Notes under the pieces: model-generated
The model's database searches: none
Seen by the model: the letters and a program-made list of their open reading frames with translations, nothing else
Told to the model about the DNA's origin: nothing
Source of the DNA: Winogradskya consettensis
GTDB lineage: Bacteria; Actinomycetota; Actinomycetes; Mycobacteriales; Micromonosporaceae
DNA length: 64,000 bases
Reading direction: 5' to 3'
NCBI RefSeq assembly: GCF_018332715.1
Contig: NZ_BOQP01000004.1
Location: 62,001-126,000 of the forward strand
Program-made: the position numbers and the translations under genes
Part shown: one piece after another, positions 53,982-62,568 of the stretch
Numbering within the stretch: position 1 is the first letter of the stretch
Layout of the letters: every line of letters starts with the position of its first letter

Positions 53982-54680
53982 CCATCGGCGTCTTCTCAGA
54001 CATCGAGATCCGGTCCGCCTGACCGCGACAGCCGGTCAGTTGCTGTTCGGTGGTCGCGCCGAGCAGCGGGATGACCGTGCCGGGACGCGATCGCAGCCAC
54101 GCGTACGCGACCTGGGCGGGTGTCCAGTCACCTGCCTCGGCGACGGCGACGACCTCCCGCACGACGCGGTCGTCGCTGCCGGCGCTCCAGTCTCAGCCGC
54201 CGCGGTTCAGTCTGCCCTGCTCGCCGCGGAGGTACTTACCGGTCAGCCGGCCCTCGGCCAGCGGGCCCCACGCCACCACCGCGAGGTCCAGCTCCCGGGC
54301 CATCGGCAACAGTTCGGCCTCGGGTGACCGGCTGAGCAGGTTGTAGCGCAGCTGGACGCCCACGAACGGTGACCAGTCGCGCAGCTCCGCCATGGTGTTC
54401 GCCCGCGCGATCTCCCACGCCGGCCAGTCCGAGACGGCGACGTGCAGCAGTTTGCCCGCGCGTACCTGGTCGTCGAGTGCGCGCATCGGCTCGGGCAGCG
54501 GTGTGAGGTTGTCGCGGGCGAACTTGGTGGCCAGCACGAACCGGTCCCGTCGGCCTCGCAGCGCCCGGCCGATGATCGATTCCGAGGTCCCGCCGGTGTA
54601 GACGTTCGCCGTGTCGATGAAGTTGCCGCCCGCAGCAGCCTCGCCCGGGGCCACGGCACCATCCAGGGTGCAGCGCTCCC
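53971..54680 (-). pseudogene. Aldo/keto reductase remnant
   Basis: Broken AKR. The readable pieces are NFIDTANVYTGGTSESIIGRAL and DRFVLATKFARDNL, then a jump to MRALDDQVRAGKLLHVAVSDWPAWEIARAN (about 40 residues with the catalytic-histidine strand are missing). The Q-L-R-YNLLSR and GPLAEGRLTGKYL part follows, then a stop at 54193. The C-terminal VVAVAEAGDWTPAQVAYAWLRSRPGTVIPLLGATTEQQL is found in another segment (53971-54162). The N-terminal TIM-barrel start is absent or scrambled at about 54650-54700. At least three lesions make function impossible. Confidence 0.82.
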
Positions 54681-54700
54681 AGGCTGCGGGCGACGAACAT

Positions 54701-54717
54701 TTATCCAGCGCTTATGA
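54701..54717 (+). promoter_or_regulatory. OmpR-type direct-repeat operator, copy 1
   Basis: TTATCC (54701-54706) and TTATGA (54712-54717), 11 bp apart, one helical turn. It precedes the membrane-protein gene and is matched by the site at 56429. Confidence 0.68.
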
Positions 54718-54740
54718 CGGGATCCGTACGGTCGCCGCCC

Positions 54741-56426
54741 ATGACCCTTCTCGTGGAGCACACAGCAGCGCCGGTGAGAGCCCCGTCGCGAGCGCCGCAC
54801 GTCGCGGCCGTGACGGCGTACATCGTGCTCGGGCTTGTGGTGATGGGTGAGTTTCTCGGTGATGCCGGGGGCCGGGTGTCCGCGCATCTGCCCCCGGACC
54901 ACACCTGGTTCGAATGGTTGCTCGCCCATGGCGCGCATGTTCTGGCGCACGGCGGCAACCCGCTGTTCTCGACCACGCAGAACGCGCCGTACGGCGTGAA
55001 CCTGATGGCCAACACGTCGGTGCTCGGGGTGACGATTCCGCTCTCGCCGTTGACGCTGGCGTTCGGGCCGGCCGTGACCTATGTGGTGTGGATGGTCGCG
55101 GCGTGTGCGGGGACGGCGACGACGACGTACTGGGTGCTGCAGCGATACGTGGTGGGGTCGCGGGCGGCGGCGTTCGCGGGTGGGGCGCTCGCCGGGTTCG
55201 CGCCCGGCGTGGTGCATCACGCGAACGGGCAACCGAACTTCGTCTCGAACTTTCTGCTGCCCCTGATCGTCGCGGCGGTGTTCCGGCTCGGCGCCGACGG
55301 CAGGTGGCGGCGCGGCGGGGTGTTCCTCGGGCTGCTGGTGACCTGGCAGCTGTTCATCAACGAGGAGTTGCTGCTGGTCACGGCGCTTGCCTGCGGCGTG
55401 GGCGCCGTCTTCTCCTGTCGGCGGCTCGCTCCGGGGTTCCTGCGCGGGCTCGGGGTCGCTGCGGTGGTGGCGGGTGCGCTCTGCGCGTACCCCCTGTGGT
55501 TTCAGTTCTGTGGCCCGCAGTCCTTTGCCGGCATGCCGGCGTTCACCACCTGGGGTGAGGATCCCCTCACCTATCTGACCTTCCCGCGGGACACGCTCGC
55601 CGGTGGGCCGCAGTCGGAGGCCGTGCAGGGCCGGATCGAGCAGAACAGCTGGTTCGGCTGGCCCCTGACGCTGCTGCTCGCCGTTCTCGTCGCCGCGTTG
55701 TGGCGTCGTTCGGTGCCCGCGCGGGTGGCCGGTGGCGTCGCGGTGCTGTTCGCGGTGCTCTCGCTGGGCCCGGTGCTGCGGCTGGGCGGGATCAGGACCG
55801 GGCGCGGGCCGCTGGCGGTCCTGCCGGAGGGTGTGCCGATCCTCGATCTGATGATGCCGAGCCGCCTGACGTACGCGGTGACCGGCGCCGCCGTCCTGCT
55901 CGTCGCGCTCGGCTGGGACAGGCTGCGCCCGGCGCGCCTGCTGATTCCGCTCGCGCTCCTCCCCCTGCTCCCGACGCCGCTGCCCGCGATGCCTGAACGC
56001 CCCGCACCCACGTTCATCACCGGCGGCGAATGGCGGCACTACGTCCACCCCGGCGGCACCCTGGTCCCCGTGCCGCTGCCGAGCAACTGGCTCGGCCGGG
56101 AAACGCTCGGCTGGAGCGCACAGGCCCTGCAGGAATTCACCGTTCCCGAAGGCTATTTCCTGGGCCCGGACCCCGAAGGCAAAGGCCATATGGGTACGCA
56201 GCACGCGAGCCGAACCAACCAACTGATAACTGACATCTACCGTACGCACGCCGCGCCCGCCCTCTCCGAAACCGACCGCGCAGCGATCCGCGCCGACATC
56301 ACCCGCTGGCACGGCGAGGCGATCGTGATGCGCGACGAGCCCGCCAACCAGCCGCTGCGTGACCTGATCTCCCAGGTCTACGGCCCCTCGATGACGGTGA
56401 GTGATGTGTGGCTCTGGCGACCGTGA
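54741..56426 (+). CDS. Polytopic membrane protein, glycosyltransferase-like (PMT/DUF2029 style)
   Basis: A 561-aa integral membrane protein with about 10-12 helices and a C-terminal soluble part. An early acidic loop (MGEFLGDAGGRVSAHLPPDHTWFEWLLAHGAHVL) and NPLFSTTQNAPYGVNLMANTSVL match lipid-linked glycosyltransferases, where such loops carry the catalytic Asp/Glu. Specificity unknown. ATG 54741 is chosen instead of 54714 because a direct-repeat operator (54701-54717) overlaps the upstream ATG. The gene is followed by an OmpR/HK pair that has a matching operator, suggesting common control. Confidence 0.85.
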   Translation: MTLLVEHTAAPVRAPSRAPHVAAVTAYIVLGLVVMGEFLGDAGGRVSAHLPPDHTWFEWLLAHGAHVLAHGGNPLFSTTQNAPYGVNLMANTSVLGVTIPLSPLTLAFGPAVTYVVWMVAACAGTATTTYWVLQRYVVGSRAAAFAGGALAGFAPGVVHHANGQPNFVSNFLLPLIVAAVFRLGADGRWRRGGVFLGLLVTWQLFINEELLLVTALACGVGAVFSCRRLAPGFLRGLGVAAVVAGALCAYPLWFQFCGPQSFAGMPAFTTWGEDPLTYLTFPRDTLAGGPQSEAVQGRIEQNSWFGWPLTLLLAVLVAALWRRSVPARVAGGVAVLFAVLSLGPVLRLGGIRTGRGPLAVLPEGVPILDLMMPSRLTYAVTGAAVLLVALGWDRLRPARLLIPLALLPLLPTPLPAMPERPAPTFITGGEWRHYVHPGGTLVPVPLPSNWLGRETLGWSAQALQEFTVPEGYFLGPDPEGKGHMGTQHASRTNQLITDIYRTHAAPALSETDRAAIRADITRWHGEAIVMRDEPANQPLRDLISQVYGPSMTVSDVWLWRP

Positions 56427-56428
56427 CT

Positions 56429-56445
56429 TTATCCGGGCTTTATGC
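56429..56445 (+). promoter_or_regulatory. OmpR-type direct-repeat operator, copy 2
   Basis: TTATCC (56429-56434) and TTATGC (56440-56445), 11 bp apart; wider consensus TTTATCCRGS(G)CTTATG. It lies just after the membrane gene stop and 22 bp before the response-regulator start, so the regulator probably controls itself. Confidence 0.72.
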
Positions 56446-56466
56446 CTGCCGGTGCAGCGTGACCCC

Positions 56467-57129
56467 GTGCGAGTACTGGTGGCTGATGACGAGCGGTTGA
56501 TGGCCGAGATGATCGCGGTGGGTCTGCGGCGCGAGGCGATGGCCGTCGACGTGGCCTACGACGGCAGGCAGGCCCTGGAGAAGATCTCCGTCAACCGGTA
56601 CGACGTCGCGGTGCTCGACCGGGACATGCCCGGCAGCACCGGCGACGACGTCTGCCGCTGGGTCGTCGACCACGGCGTCGGTACGCGGCTGCTGCTGCTC
56701 ACCGCCGCCTGCGGCATCTACGACCGGGTCGAGGGCCTCGGGCTGGGCGCCGACGACTACCTCACCAAACCGTTCGCCTTCGCGGAGCTGGTCGCACGGG
56801 TCCGGGCGCTGGCCCGGCGCACGGCCCCGGCGCTGCCCCCGGTCCTGGAACGCGACGGCGTGCTGCTCGACGAGGCCACCCGCACCGCCACCCGCGACGG
56901 CCGGGCCCTGGGTCTGACGGTGAAGGAGTTCGGCGTGCTCCGGACGCTGATGCGGGCGCAGGGCCAGGCGGTGAGCACCGAGGACCTCATCGAACAGGTC
57001 TGGGACGAGCACACCGACCCGTTCACCAACGTGGTCCGGGTGACCGTCTCCACCCTGCGCCGCAAACTGGGCGAACCGCAGATCGTGCAGACCGTTCCCC
57101 GCGCGGGCTACCGCATCGGACTGTCCTGA
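56467..57129 (+). CDS. OmpR-family response regulator
   Basis: A 220-aa regulator with a receiver domain (VLVADDERLMAEMIAVGL; VAVLDRDMPGSTGDDV phospho-Asp; DDYLTKPFAFAEL conserved Lys) and a winged-helix domain (GVLLDEATRTATRDGRALGLTVKEFGVLRTLM, VRVTVSTLRRKLGEPQIVQTVPRAGYRIG). GTG 56467; GTG 56452 is the alternative. Its stop overlaps the kinase start (TGATG). It probably binds the TTATCC-N5-TTATG sites. Confidence 0.94.
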   Translation: MRVLVADDERLMAEMIAVGLRREAMAVDVAYDGRQALEKISVNRYDVAVLDRDMPGSTGDDVCRWVVDHGVGTRLLLLTAACGIYDRVEGLGLGADDYLTKPFAFAELVARVRALARRTAPALPPVLERDGVLLDEATRTATRDGRALGLTVKEFGVLRTLMRAQGQAVSTEDLIEQVWDEHTDPFTNVVRVTVSTLRRKLGEPQIVQTVPRAGYRIGLS

Positions 57130-58181
57130 TGGGCCTGCGTGCCCGCCTGACGGTCGCGGCCGTCGTCACGGTCACGCTCGTCTTCGTCTCCCAGTTCGTG
57201 TACTACAAGCTGCCCGGCCGGAAACCGTTCTACAACCCCTGCCTGACCGGCGACATCAACGGCATGCCGTGCCGGATCGTCCGCAAGATCCCCATCCCCG
57301 ATCTCCCGCAGTACGGCCTCATCCTCGTCGCCGTGCTCCTGCTGCTCATCCCGCTGGCCTGGTGGGTCCTGACCCCGGTCCGCCGCCTGACCCCCGCCAT
57401 CGCGCAGATCGGCCCGCAGAACCTCGGCCACCGCATCAACCCCGGCCGCGGCCGCGACGAGCTCCGGCAACTCGGCCGCGCCCTCGACGCCACCATGGAC
57501 CGCATCGCCGCCGGCTACGAGGGCCAGCGCACCTTCGCGGCGAACGCGTCGCACGAGCTGCGTACCCCCCTCGCCCTGCAACGCACCCTGATCGAGGTCG
57601 GCATGGCCGAACCCCTCAGCCCGGACCAGTCCGCCCTCCTCGCCAACCAGCTCCTGGCCACCAACGCCCGCAACGAACGGCTCATCGAGGGCCTCCTCGT
57701 CCTCAGCCAGGCCGACCAGGGACTGACCGCCCGCACGCCCCAGGCGCTGGACCGCATCACCGCCGCGCTGCTCACCACCGCCACCCCCGGCGCCGCGGAC
57801 GCCGGTGTCCAGGTGACGAGCGACCTCTACCCCTGCGAGGTGCCCGGCGACGGCATCCTGCTGGAGCGCCTCGTCCGCAACCTGCTGCACAACGCGATCA
57901 AATACAACCACCCGGGCGGCACGGTCCACGTCACCGTCGGAGCAGGCACCGGCGCCGCCCTCACGGTGGTCAACACCGGCCCGGTCGTCCCCGCCGACGA
58001 CACCACCCGCCTGTTCGACCCGTTCACCCGCCTCGCCGCCGCCCGCATCGACCACAGCGGCGGCAGCGGCCTCGGCCTGACCATCGCCCGCTCCATCGTC
58101 CGAGCCCACAACGGCACCATCACCGCCACCCCCAACGAGAACGGCGGCCTCCGCTTCACCATCTCCCTGCCCCGCGCCTGA
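57129..58181 (+). CDS. HAMP-containing sensor histidine kinase
   Basis: A 350-aa kinase: two membrane helices (VAAVVTVTLVFVSQFVYY and YGLILVAVLLLLIPLAWWVL) around a short periplasmic loop with two cysteines (PCLTGDINGMPC), HAMP (LTPAIAQIGPQNLGHRI), HisKA (TFAANASHELRTPLALQRTL) and HATPase (LVRNLLHNAIKYNHPGG, SGGSGLGLTIARSIVRAHNG). ATG 57129 overlaps the regulator stop. The short cysteine-containing sensor loop might sense redox or a small ligand (inference). The C-terminus ends in a 24-bp tandem duplication. Confidence 0.95.
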   Translation: MGLRARLTVAAVVTVTLVFVSQFVYYKLPGRKPFYNPCLTGDINGMPCRIVRKIPIPDLPQYGLILVAVLLLLIPLAWWVLTPVRRLTPAIAQIGPQNLGHRINPGRGRDELRQLGRALDATMDRIAAGYEGQRTFAANASHELRTPLALQRTLIEVGMAEPLSPDQSALLANQLLATNARNERLIEGLLVLSQADQGLTARTPQALDRITAALLTTATPGAADAGVQVTSDLYPCEVPGDGILLERLVRNLLHNAIKYNHPGGTVHVTVGAGTGAALTVVNTGPVVPADDTTRLFDPFTRLAAARIDHSGGSGLGLTIARSIVRAHNGTITATPNENGGLRFTISLPRA

Positions 58182-58210
58182 GACAGCTCCCTGCCCCGCG
58201 CCTGAGACAG
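58163..58210. repeat. Exact 24-bp tandem duplication at the kinase stop
   Basis: CTCCCTGCCCCGCGCCTGAG plus ACAG occurs at 58163-58186 and again at 58187-58210. The first copy contains the TGA of the kinase (58179-58181). The second is followed by a small ACAGC/GCTGT hairpin. Confidence 0.9.
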
Positions 58211-58227
58211 CCGCTGTCGCCGCCGGG

Positions 58228-58560
58228 TCAGGTCCCGGTTATCTCGACGTCCCCGCGTGCGGTGCTCGGCTCGACCGGGTGGCCCTTCTGCGTCCAGCGC
58301 ACCCGCCCGGCCGCGGCGAGCCGGCGAGCCGCCCGGCGGACGTCCTCGCGGTCGCCGTCGATCGTGGCGAGCGGGAACCGCTTCACCCGCGCGGCCTCGG
58401 CGAGGATCAGGGTCTCCAGGACGCGGTCGACGTCGCGGACTCCGCGCCTGCGGCACGCGGCACTGCACCAGCGGACGTTGTCCCAGTCGTCCGCCCAGGC
58501 CTTGCGCCACTCGATCTTCCGTCCGCAGGAACCGCATGTTCTCGGCGCGATTTGTGGCAT
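58228..58560 (-). CDS. Zinc-ribbon protein with DUF2256 and DUF3253 domains
   Basis: A 110-aa protein. The N-terminal four-cysteine zinc ribbon (CGSCGRKIEWRKAWADDWDNVRWCSAAC) is DUF2256, fused to DUF3253 (LETLILAEAARVKRFPLATIDGDREDVRRAARRLAAAGRVRWTQKG). Usually the DUF3253 unit follows a cryptochrome-linked partner in other bacteria; here it stands alone. ATG 58560. Function unknown. Convergent with the kinase. Confidence 0.85.
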   Translation of the reverse strand: MPQIAPRTCGSCGRKIEWRKAWADDWDNVRWCSAACRRRGVRDVDRVLETLILAEAARVKRFPLATIDGDREDVRRAARRLAAAGRVRWTQKGHPVEPSTARGDVEITGT

Positions 58561-58584
58561 TACGCGACTATAGGTCAACCCGCT

Positions 58585-59250
58585 TCACACCGGCACGGCC
58601 GTGACGACCACGTTGTCGCGGTAGTGGTGGGTCCGGGGGTTGAAGGGGCCGCCGCAGGTGATCAGGGTCAGGCGCGGGGGGCCGCTGCGGGAGAAGTACC
58701 TATCCAGGGGGATCGCCGTTTTGCGGTAGTGCTCGCGGGCTGTCACGCGGAAGGTCCGGGTGTGGCCGGCCGGGTCGGTGAGGGTGATCGGGGCGGCGGG
58801 GCGGAGTGTGCCGAGGCGGAAGAAGGCGCCCTCGCCCTCGGTGGCGCTGTCGACGTGACCGGCGATGACGATGGAGCCGGTTGCGGCGGACAAGTCCGGG
58901 CCGAAGCGGTACCACCCGACCGTGTCGACGCTTTCCGGGACGGCGAAGTCGCCGGTTCTGCTGTCGATGCCGACGGCGGTGACGGGCACGTTCACCCGCA
59001 GGGCCGGGATCGTCAGGCGGACAGGTTCGTCGGTGGTCGCGGTCGCCGGGGGCCTGCCGTCGTGGATGCGGACCCGCGGCGGTTCAGATTCGGTGCTGAC
59101 CGGGGCGGCCACGGGCGGCGTACCGAAATCCGCGGGTGATCGATCCTGGTAGGACACCACACCGAAGCTCGTGACGAGCGTGGCACCCGCGATCAGGGCG
59201 AGCAGGGCAGGCCCCGGCTTACGCCGGGGCCTGGCACCGTCGTGGCTCAT
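58585..59250 (-). CDS. Class F sortase
   Basis: A 221-aa membrane-anchored sortase: N-terminal helix (ALLALIAGATLVTSFGVVSY), Pro/Thr linker, then the beta-barrel with the catalytic His in IVIAGHVDS, Cys in LTLITCGGPF and Arg in THHYRDNVV. Class F sortases are typical of actinobacteria. ATG 59250 overlaps the stop of the DUF4397 gene (ATGA), so the two proteins are made together. The substrate could be the DUF4397 protein, though no clear LPxTG-like signal was seen. Confidence 0.94.
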   Translation of the reverse strand: MSHDGARPRRKPGPALLALIAGATLVTSFGVVSYQDRSPADFGTPPVAAPVSTESEPPRVRIHDGRPPATATTDEPVRLTIPALRVNVPVTAVGIDSRTGDFAVPESVDTVGWYRFGPDLSAATGSIVIAGHVDSATEGEGAFFRLGTLRPAAPITLTDPAGHTRTFRVTAREHYRKTAIPLDRYFSRSGPPRLTLITCGGPFNPRTHHYRDNVVVTAVPV

Positions 59251-60071
59251 CGGCGAGTGGTCGCCAGCCGTACGAGACCGAACATTGCCAGCAGGGCACC
59301 GGCGATGCCGACTCCGTACCAGGGGAGCGGGACGCCTCGGTCCGCGCTGCCGCCGTTGCCGCTGGGCACGCCGCCGGGGGCCGAGTGCAAGCCGTCGATA
59401 GTCTGCGTCACCAGGTCGAGGGTCTTGTCGTCGGCGGAGCCCACCGCGTACACAACGGTCGCCGTTCCTTCCTTCAGATCCAGGTCGGCCGGGCCGAGCA
59501 CCCGGGTCTGTGTCCCGGCCAGCACCACGTCGGCGGACACCGTGCCCGCGTCGACGTCCGCCTTGGCCTGCTTGGGGTTGGTCAGATCCTCGAAGACCGG
59601 CTTGCCTCCCGCCCGGACGTCGACCGCGGGCGCCGCGGCGGTGTGACGCACGATCAGTCTCGCCTTGCCCGCGGCGAGCTTGGCCGTGTCGTTGACGAAC
59701 GGGGTGAGGACCGGTTTACCGGCTTCGTTCAGATGCGCGACAAGGCTGATGTTCGCATCGCCGGGTACCTCGGCGTTGTCGACGGTCAGCAGCGCATCGG
59801 CGATGGCGTCCCCGGGTTTGGTCAGCGCGATGTCGTACTCCCCGGCCGGCAGGGTCAGCGGGCCGGCGACCTTGCCCGGCTGGAAGTCCGGGATGGTCTT
59901 CTTGCCGTTCACGTAGACGTCCACCGGCTGGCCGGGGATGCCGTGCACAACGGACACCTTGGAACCGGCCCTGGCCTGAGCCGGGAGCGAGGCGAACGCG
60001 CCGGAGGCACCGAAGGCGAACAGGGCGGCCAGGCCGACCGTGGCCGTGCGGCGGAAGTGCAGACTATGCAT
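59247..60071 (-). CDS. Secreted DUF4397 protein with C-terminal membrane anchor
   Basis: A 274-aa exported protein with signal peptide (TATVGLAALFAFGASGAFASLPAQARA) and two DUF4397 units (VSVVHGIPGQPVDVYVNGKKTIPDFQPG, and VDVRAGGKPVFEDLTNP). A Gly/Ser-rich spacer precedes a final helix and RR tail (YGVGIAGALLAMFGLVRLATTRR), which resembles a sortase-type cell-wall sorting region without a standard motif. ATG 60071. Coupled to the class F sortase downstream, so it is likely surface displayed. Function unknown. Confidence 0.92.
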   Translation of the reverse strand: MHSLHFRRTATVGLAALFAFGASGAFASLPAQARAGSKVSVVHGIPGQPVDVYVNGKKTIPDFQPGKVAGPLTLPAGEYDIALTKPGDAIADALLTVDNAEVPGDANISLVAHLNEAGKPVLTPFVNDTAKLAAGKARLIVRHTAAAPAVDVRAGGKPVFEDLTNPKQAKADVDAGTVSADVVLAGTQTRVLGPADLDLKEGTATVVYAVGSADDKTLDLVTQTIDGLHSAPGGVPSGNGGSADRGVPLPWYGVGIAGALLAMFGLVRLATTRR

Positions 60072-60223
60072 CGAAGCTCCTCGAACGATTGTTCCTGCGG
60101 GTTGTCCTTTCCTTCGCCGGGAACAGGCGCGGCGGATGCGAAAAAATTCGATCGATTGCGGTGCATCCAGCAGGGCCCGCCGCGACGAATGTGGGGCGAG
60201 AGGTCCGTGCGGGAGGGAGGCCG

Positions 60224-60610
60224 ATGGACTCCGACGACGAGTTGACCGCAGGCTTGCGCGACGGCGACGAGAAGGTGCTTCGCGCCGCCTACGACCGGTA
60301 CGGCGCGGCCGTGCTCTACCTTGCCCAGCGCATGCTCAGCAGCAGGGCCGACGCCGAGGACGTCGTCCAGTTGACCTTCGTGGCGGCGTGGACGGGACGT
60401 GACGGCTATGACCCCCGGCGCGGGACGCTGCTGGCGTGGCTGCTCGGCATCGCCCGGCGCAAAGCAATCGACCGGATGCGATCGGCCTCGCGGGATGAGC
60501 GGCTGACCGGCATCGTCCGCGCCCAGCCGGTCCCGCAGCAGGAGCCGGAGCGCCCGGAGGGAATCGTCGACCGGCTCGTCGTCGCCGACGAACTGGGCCG
60601 GCTGCCGGCA
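60224..60610 (+). pseudogene. ECF sigma factor remnant lacking region 4
   Basis: ATG 60224 with GGGAGGGAGG begins a normal sigma factor: region 2 is intact (RAAYDRYGAAVLYLAQRMLS, DAEDVVQLTFVAAWTGRD, LAWLLGIARRKAIDRMRSASRDER). After VVADELGRL, where region 4 should follow, the sequence drops into the anti-sigma gene. The frame continues 20 meaningless codons to a stop near 60670. A deletion removed region 4, the intergenic part and the start of the anti-sigma gene. Confidence 0.8.
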
Positions 60611-61193
60611 CGACCTGGCATCGTTGCGCCAGGTCGCGGAGATCGGCGCCCGGGGTCCGGCTGCGAGTGACCTGCCCGCACCGCCCGAGCGGATCTGGCG
60701 GACCATCGAGGCTGCCATTGCCGACAGTGGACGGTCTCCGGCGCCGGTCCGGCGGGCTAGGCGCCAGAGACGACGCCGGCTGATCGCGGTGGCTGCGGTT
60801 GTTCTCGCGTTGGCGGGTACGGTGGTGGCGGACCGAATCGTCCGGCGCGCACCGGCCCAGACGGTGATCGCGCAGGCCGCCCTTTCGCCCCTGGCCACGG
60901 TCACGGCGCAGGCGAGCGGCAGCGTTCGCGTCCTGTCCGACGGGAAGATGCGGGTCGAGGTCCGGCACCTGCCCCTGACCGCCGGGTTCCACGAGGTGTG
61001 GCTGCTGGACCCCGACGACCTCACCCGGATGGTCGCGATCGGCACCCTGCCCGACCGGCCCGACGCGGTCCTGCCCGTGCCACCCGGCATCGACATGAAC
61101 CGTTACCGGCTGGTCGACATCAGCGACGAACCGGACGACGGCGACGCCGCCCACTCCGGCCGCAGCCTGCTCCGGGGGACCCTGACGAACTGA
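60606..61193 (+). pseudogene. Anti-sigma factor remnant (RskA-like), N-terminus deleted
   Basis: In another frame CRHDLASLRQVAEIGARGP (the end of a zinc-finger anti-sigma domain) continues into WRTIEAAIADSG, one membrane helix (LIAVAAVVLALAGTVVADRI) and an RskA-type C-terminal domain (VTAQASGSVRVLSDGKMRVEVRHLPLTAGFHEVWLLDPDDLTRMVAIGTL). The zinc-finger N-terminus and start are missing. The soluble part could still fold, but no start codon with a ribosome site is available. Confidence 0.75.
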
Positions 61194-61465
61194 GCGGCGG
61201 GGGACGCGCCCTGGACAAGGATCCGGCGCTGCGCCCGACCGCCCAGGAACTGCTCGACATGCTCCTGGCCGGCGACCCGCCCCAGGCCACGGCCGTCGTT
61301 GCGGCTGTCAAACCTCGCTTTTCCCGCGTACGCGTAGCAGCAGTCGCCGCCACCACGCTCGACGACCCGCGGCTGACCGGCGGACGCATCGGGCTCGGCA
61401 TGATCCAAACCGCCGAGGACTCCGGCTCGGTCCGGTTCTCCCACTTCGACGCCCGCTCGGTGTGA
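61194..61465 (+). pseudogene. Ser/Thr protein kinase C-terminal remnant
   Basis: A frame running ALDKDPALRPTAQELLDMLLAGDPPQA (the end of a eukaryotic-type kinase domain) jumps to a short tail GGRIGLGMIQTAEDSGSVRFSHFDARSV, which resembles the end of a concanavalin-like extracellular domain. The catalytic core, membrane helix and most of the sensor are gone. No start codon. Ends at 61465. Confidence 0.7.
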
Positions 61466-61505
61466 TGCCCGCTCCCGCCGCAGGGGCCGGACGTAGAGTT
61501 CGATC

Positions 61506-62339
61506 ATGCGACGCACCGCGGAGTTCGATGCCTTCGGGCCCTGGATCCATCAGGTCCACTCGATCTCCGACCTGCCCCGGCTCTTCCAGGACTCCGGCGT
61601 CGACCCGGCGGCCCACCGGCTCGTGCTCAAGGTGCCGCGCAACATCGAACGCCGCAACGCCACCCCCGACATGGACCTGTACGACTCCCTGATCGCCGTC
61701 GACTACGAGACGGTGACCATCCTGCGGCGCCACGGCACCGGCTACGACGGCGTGCGCATCCCGATGGACCGGATCACCGCGATCGAGGACAGCGTCAGCA
61801 TGCTCGACGGCCGCCTGACGCTCCACACCAGCGACGGGACAAGCCACGTCATCGCGTACAACGCCGCCGACCTGCCGCCCGTCCAGAACCTGATCCAGGT
61901 GCTCCGCGAGTCCTACCTCCCCGCCGCCCAGGTCGCGCCCGACTTCACCCTCCCCGACCCCGAACCGGTCCTCGGCGACGCCGACACGGGCCTGGTCAAC
62001 GAATACCGCCGGCTGACCCGGGCCGAACCGGGAATGCACCTGATCAGCGCCCTCCCCCGCCGGCGGATCGGCACCACCCTGCTCCGCCCGGCCACGCTGC
62101 ACGCCACGATCACCATCGGGGACGACCGCGAGCTCCAGCAGATCCACCGCCGCGACCGCATCACCCGCGGCAACGACAAGGTCCTCTCCGTCGCCCGCAC
62201 CATCCTGCCCAGAACCAGACTCACCGACCTCCAGGTACGCCCGCACGAGCGATTCCGCGAGATCACCGTCCTCGTGGTCAACGGCAGCCTCGAGATCCCC
62301 GTGCCCACCGGCTCGGAAAACGAAATTCTCAGGGCGTAG
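61506..62339 (+). CDS. Hypothetical protein, 277 aa
   Basis: A soluble protein from ATG 61506, no membrane helices. Features include DLPRLFQDSGVDPAAHRLVLKVPRNIERRNA, YDSLIAVDYETVTILRRHG, MDRITAIEDSVSMLDGRLTLHTSDGTSHVIAY (a strand-rich, PH-like stretch), and repeated R-R-I/V patterns. No recognised family. The previous region is full of remnants, but this gene has no lesion and normal codon use, so it is probably real. Terminator not seen. Confidence 0.75.
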   Translation: MRRTAEFDAFGPWIHQVHSISDLPRLFQDSGVDPAAHRLVLKVPRNIERRNATPDMDLYDSLIAVDYETVTILRRHGTGYDGVRIPMDRITAIEDSVSMLDGRLTLHTSDGTSHVIAYNAADLPPVQNLIQVLRESYLPAAQVAPDFTLPDPEPVLGDADTGLVNEYRRLTRAEPGMHLISALPRRRIGTTLLRPATLHATITIGDDRELQQIHRRDRITRGNDKVLSVARTILPRTRLTDLQVRPHERFREITVLVVNGSLEIPVPTGSENEILRA

Positions 62340-62345
62340 CCAGGG

Positions 62346-62480
62346 TTCCAGCACGGCCGGAACGGTCGCCTCACCAGCACCAATGGGCGACTCCTTGCTC
62401 CGCTGTCCCCCACCGAGGCGGCCACCTTGCAGGACCTGCTCTGCCGGGTAGCCGTCGCCGCCCACGACCCGCCCGGCTGA
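62346..62480 (+). pseudogene. MarR-family C-terminal remnant
   Basis: 44 codons reading RNGRLTSTNGRLLAPLSPTEAATLQDLLCRVAVAAHDPPG-stop, like the last helix pair of a MarR protein. There is no start, no helix-turn-helix, and only 6 bp from the previous stop. A gene fragment. Confidence 0.55.
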
Positions 62481-62568
62481 AGGCGCACCCCCCAGTGCTC
62501 ACGAATGTCGCCGGACGGCCGATCAGGGAGATGGCGTCTGAGTGGAGGAGCCCGATGGAGGTCGAGCA

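Noticed and set aside
54243..56312. Long minus-strand frame over the membrane gene
   Set aside because: Shadow of the plus-strand gene. Only the part below 54680 agrees with an AKR remnant, in a different frame.
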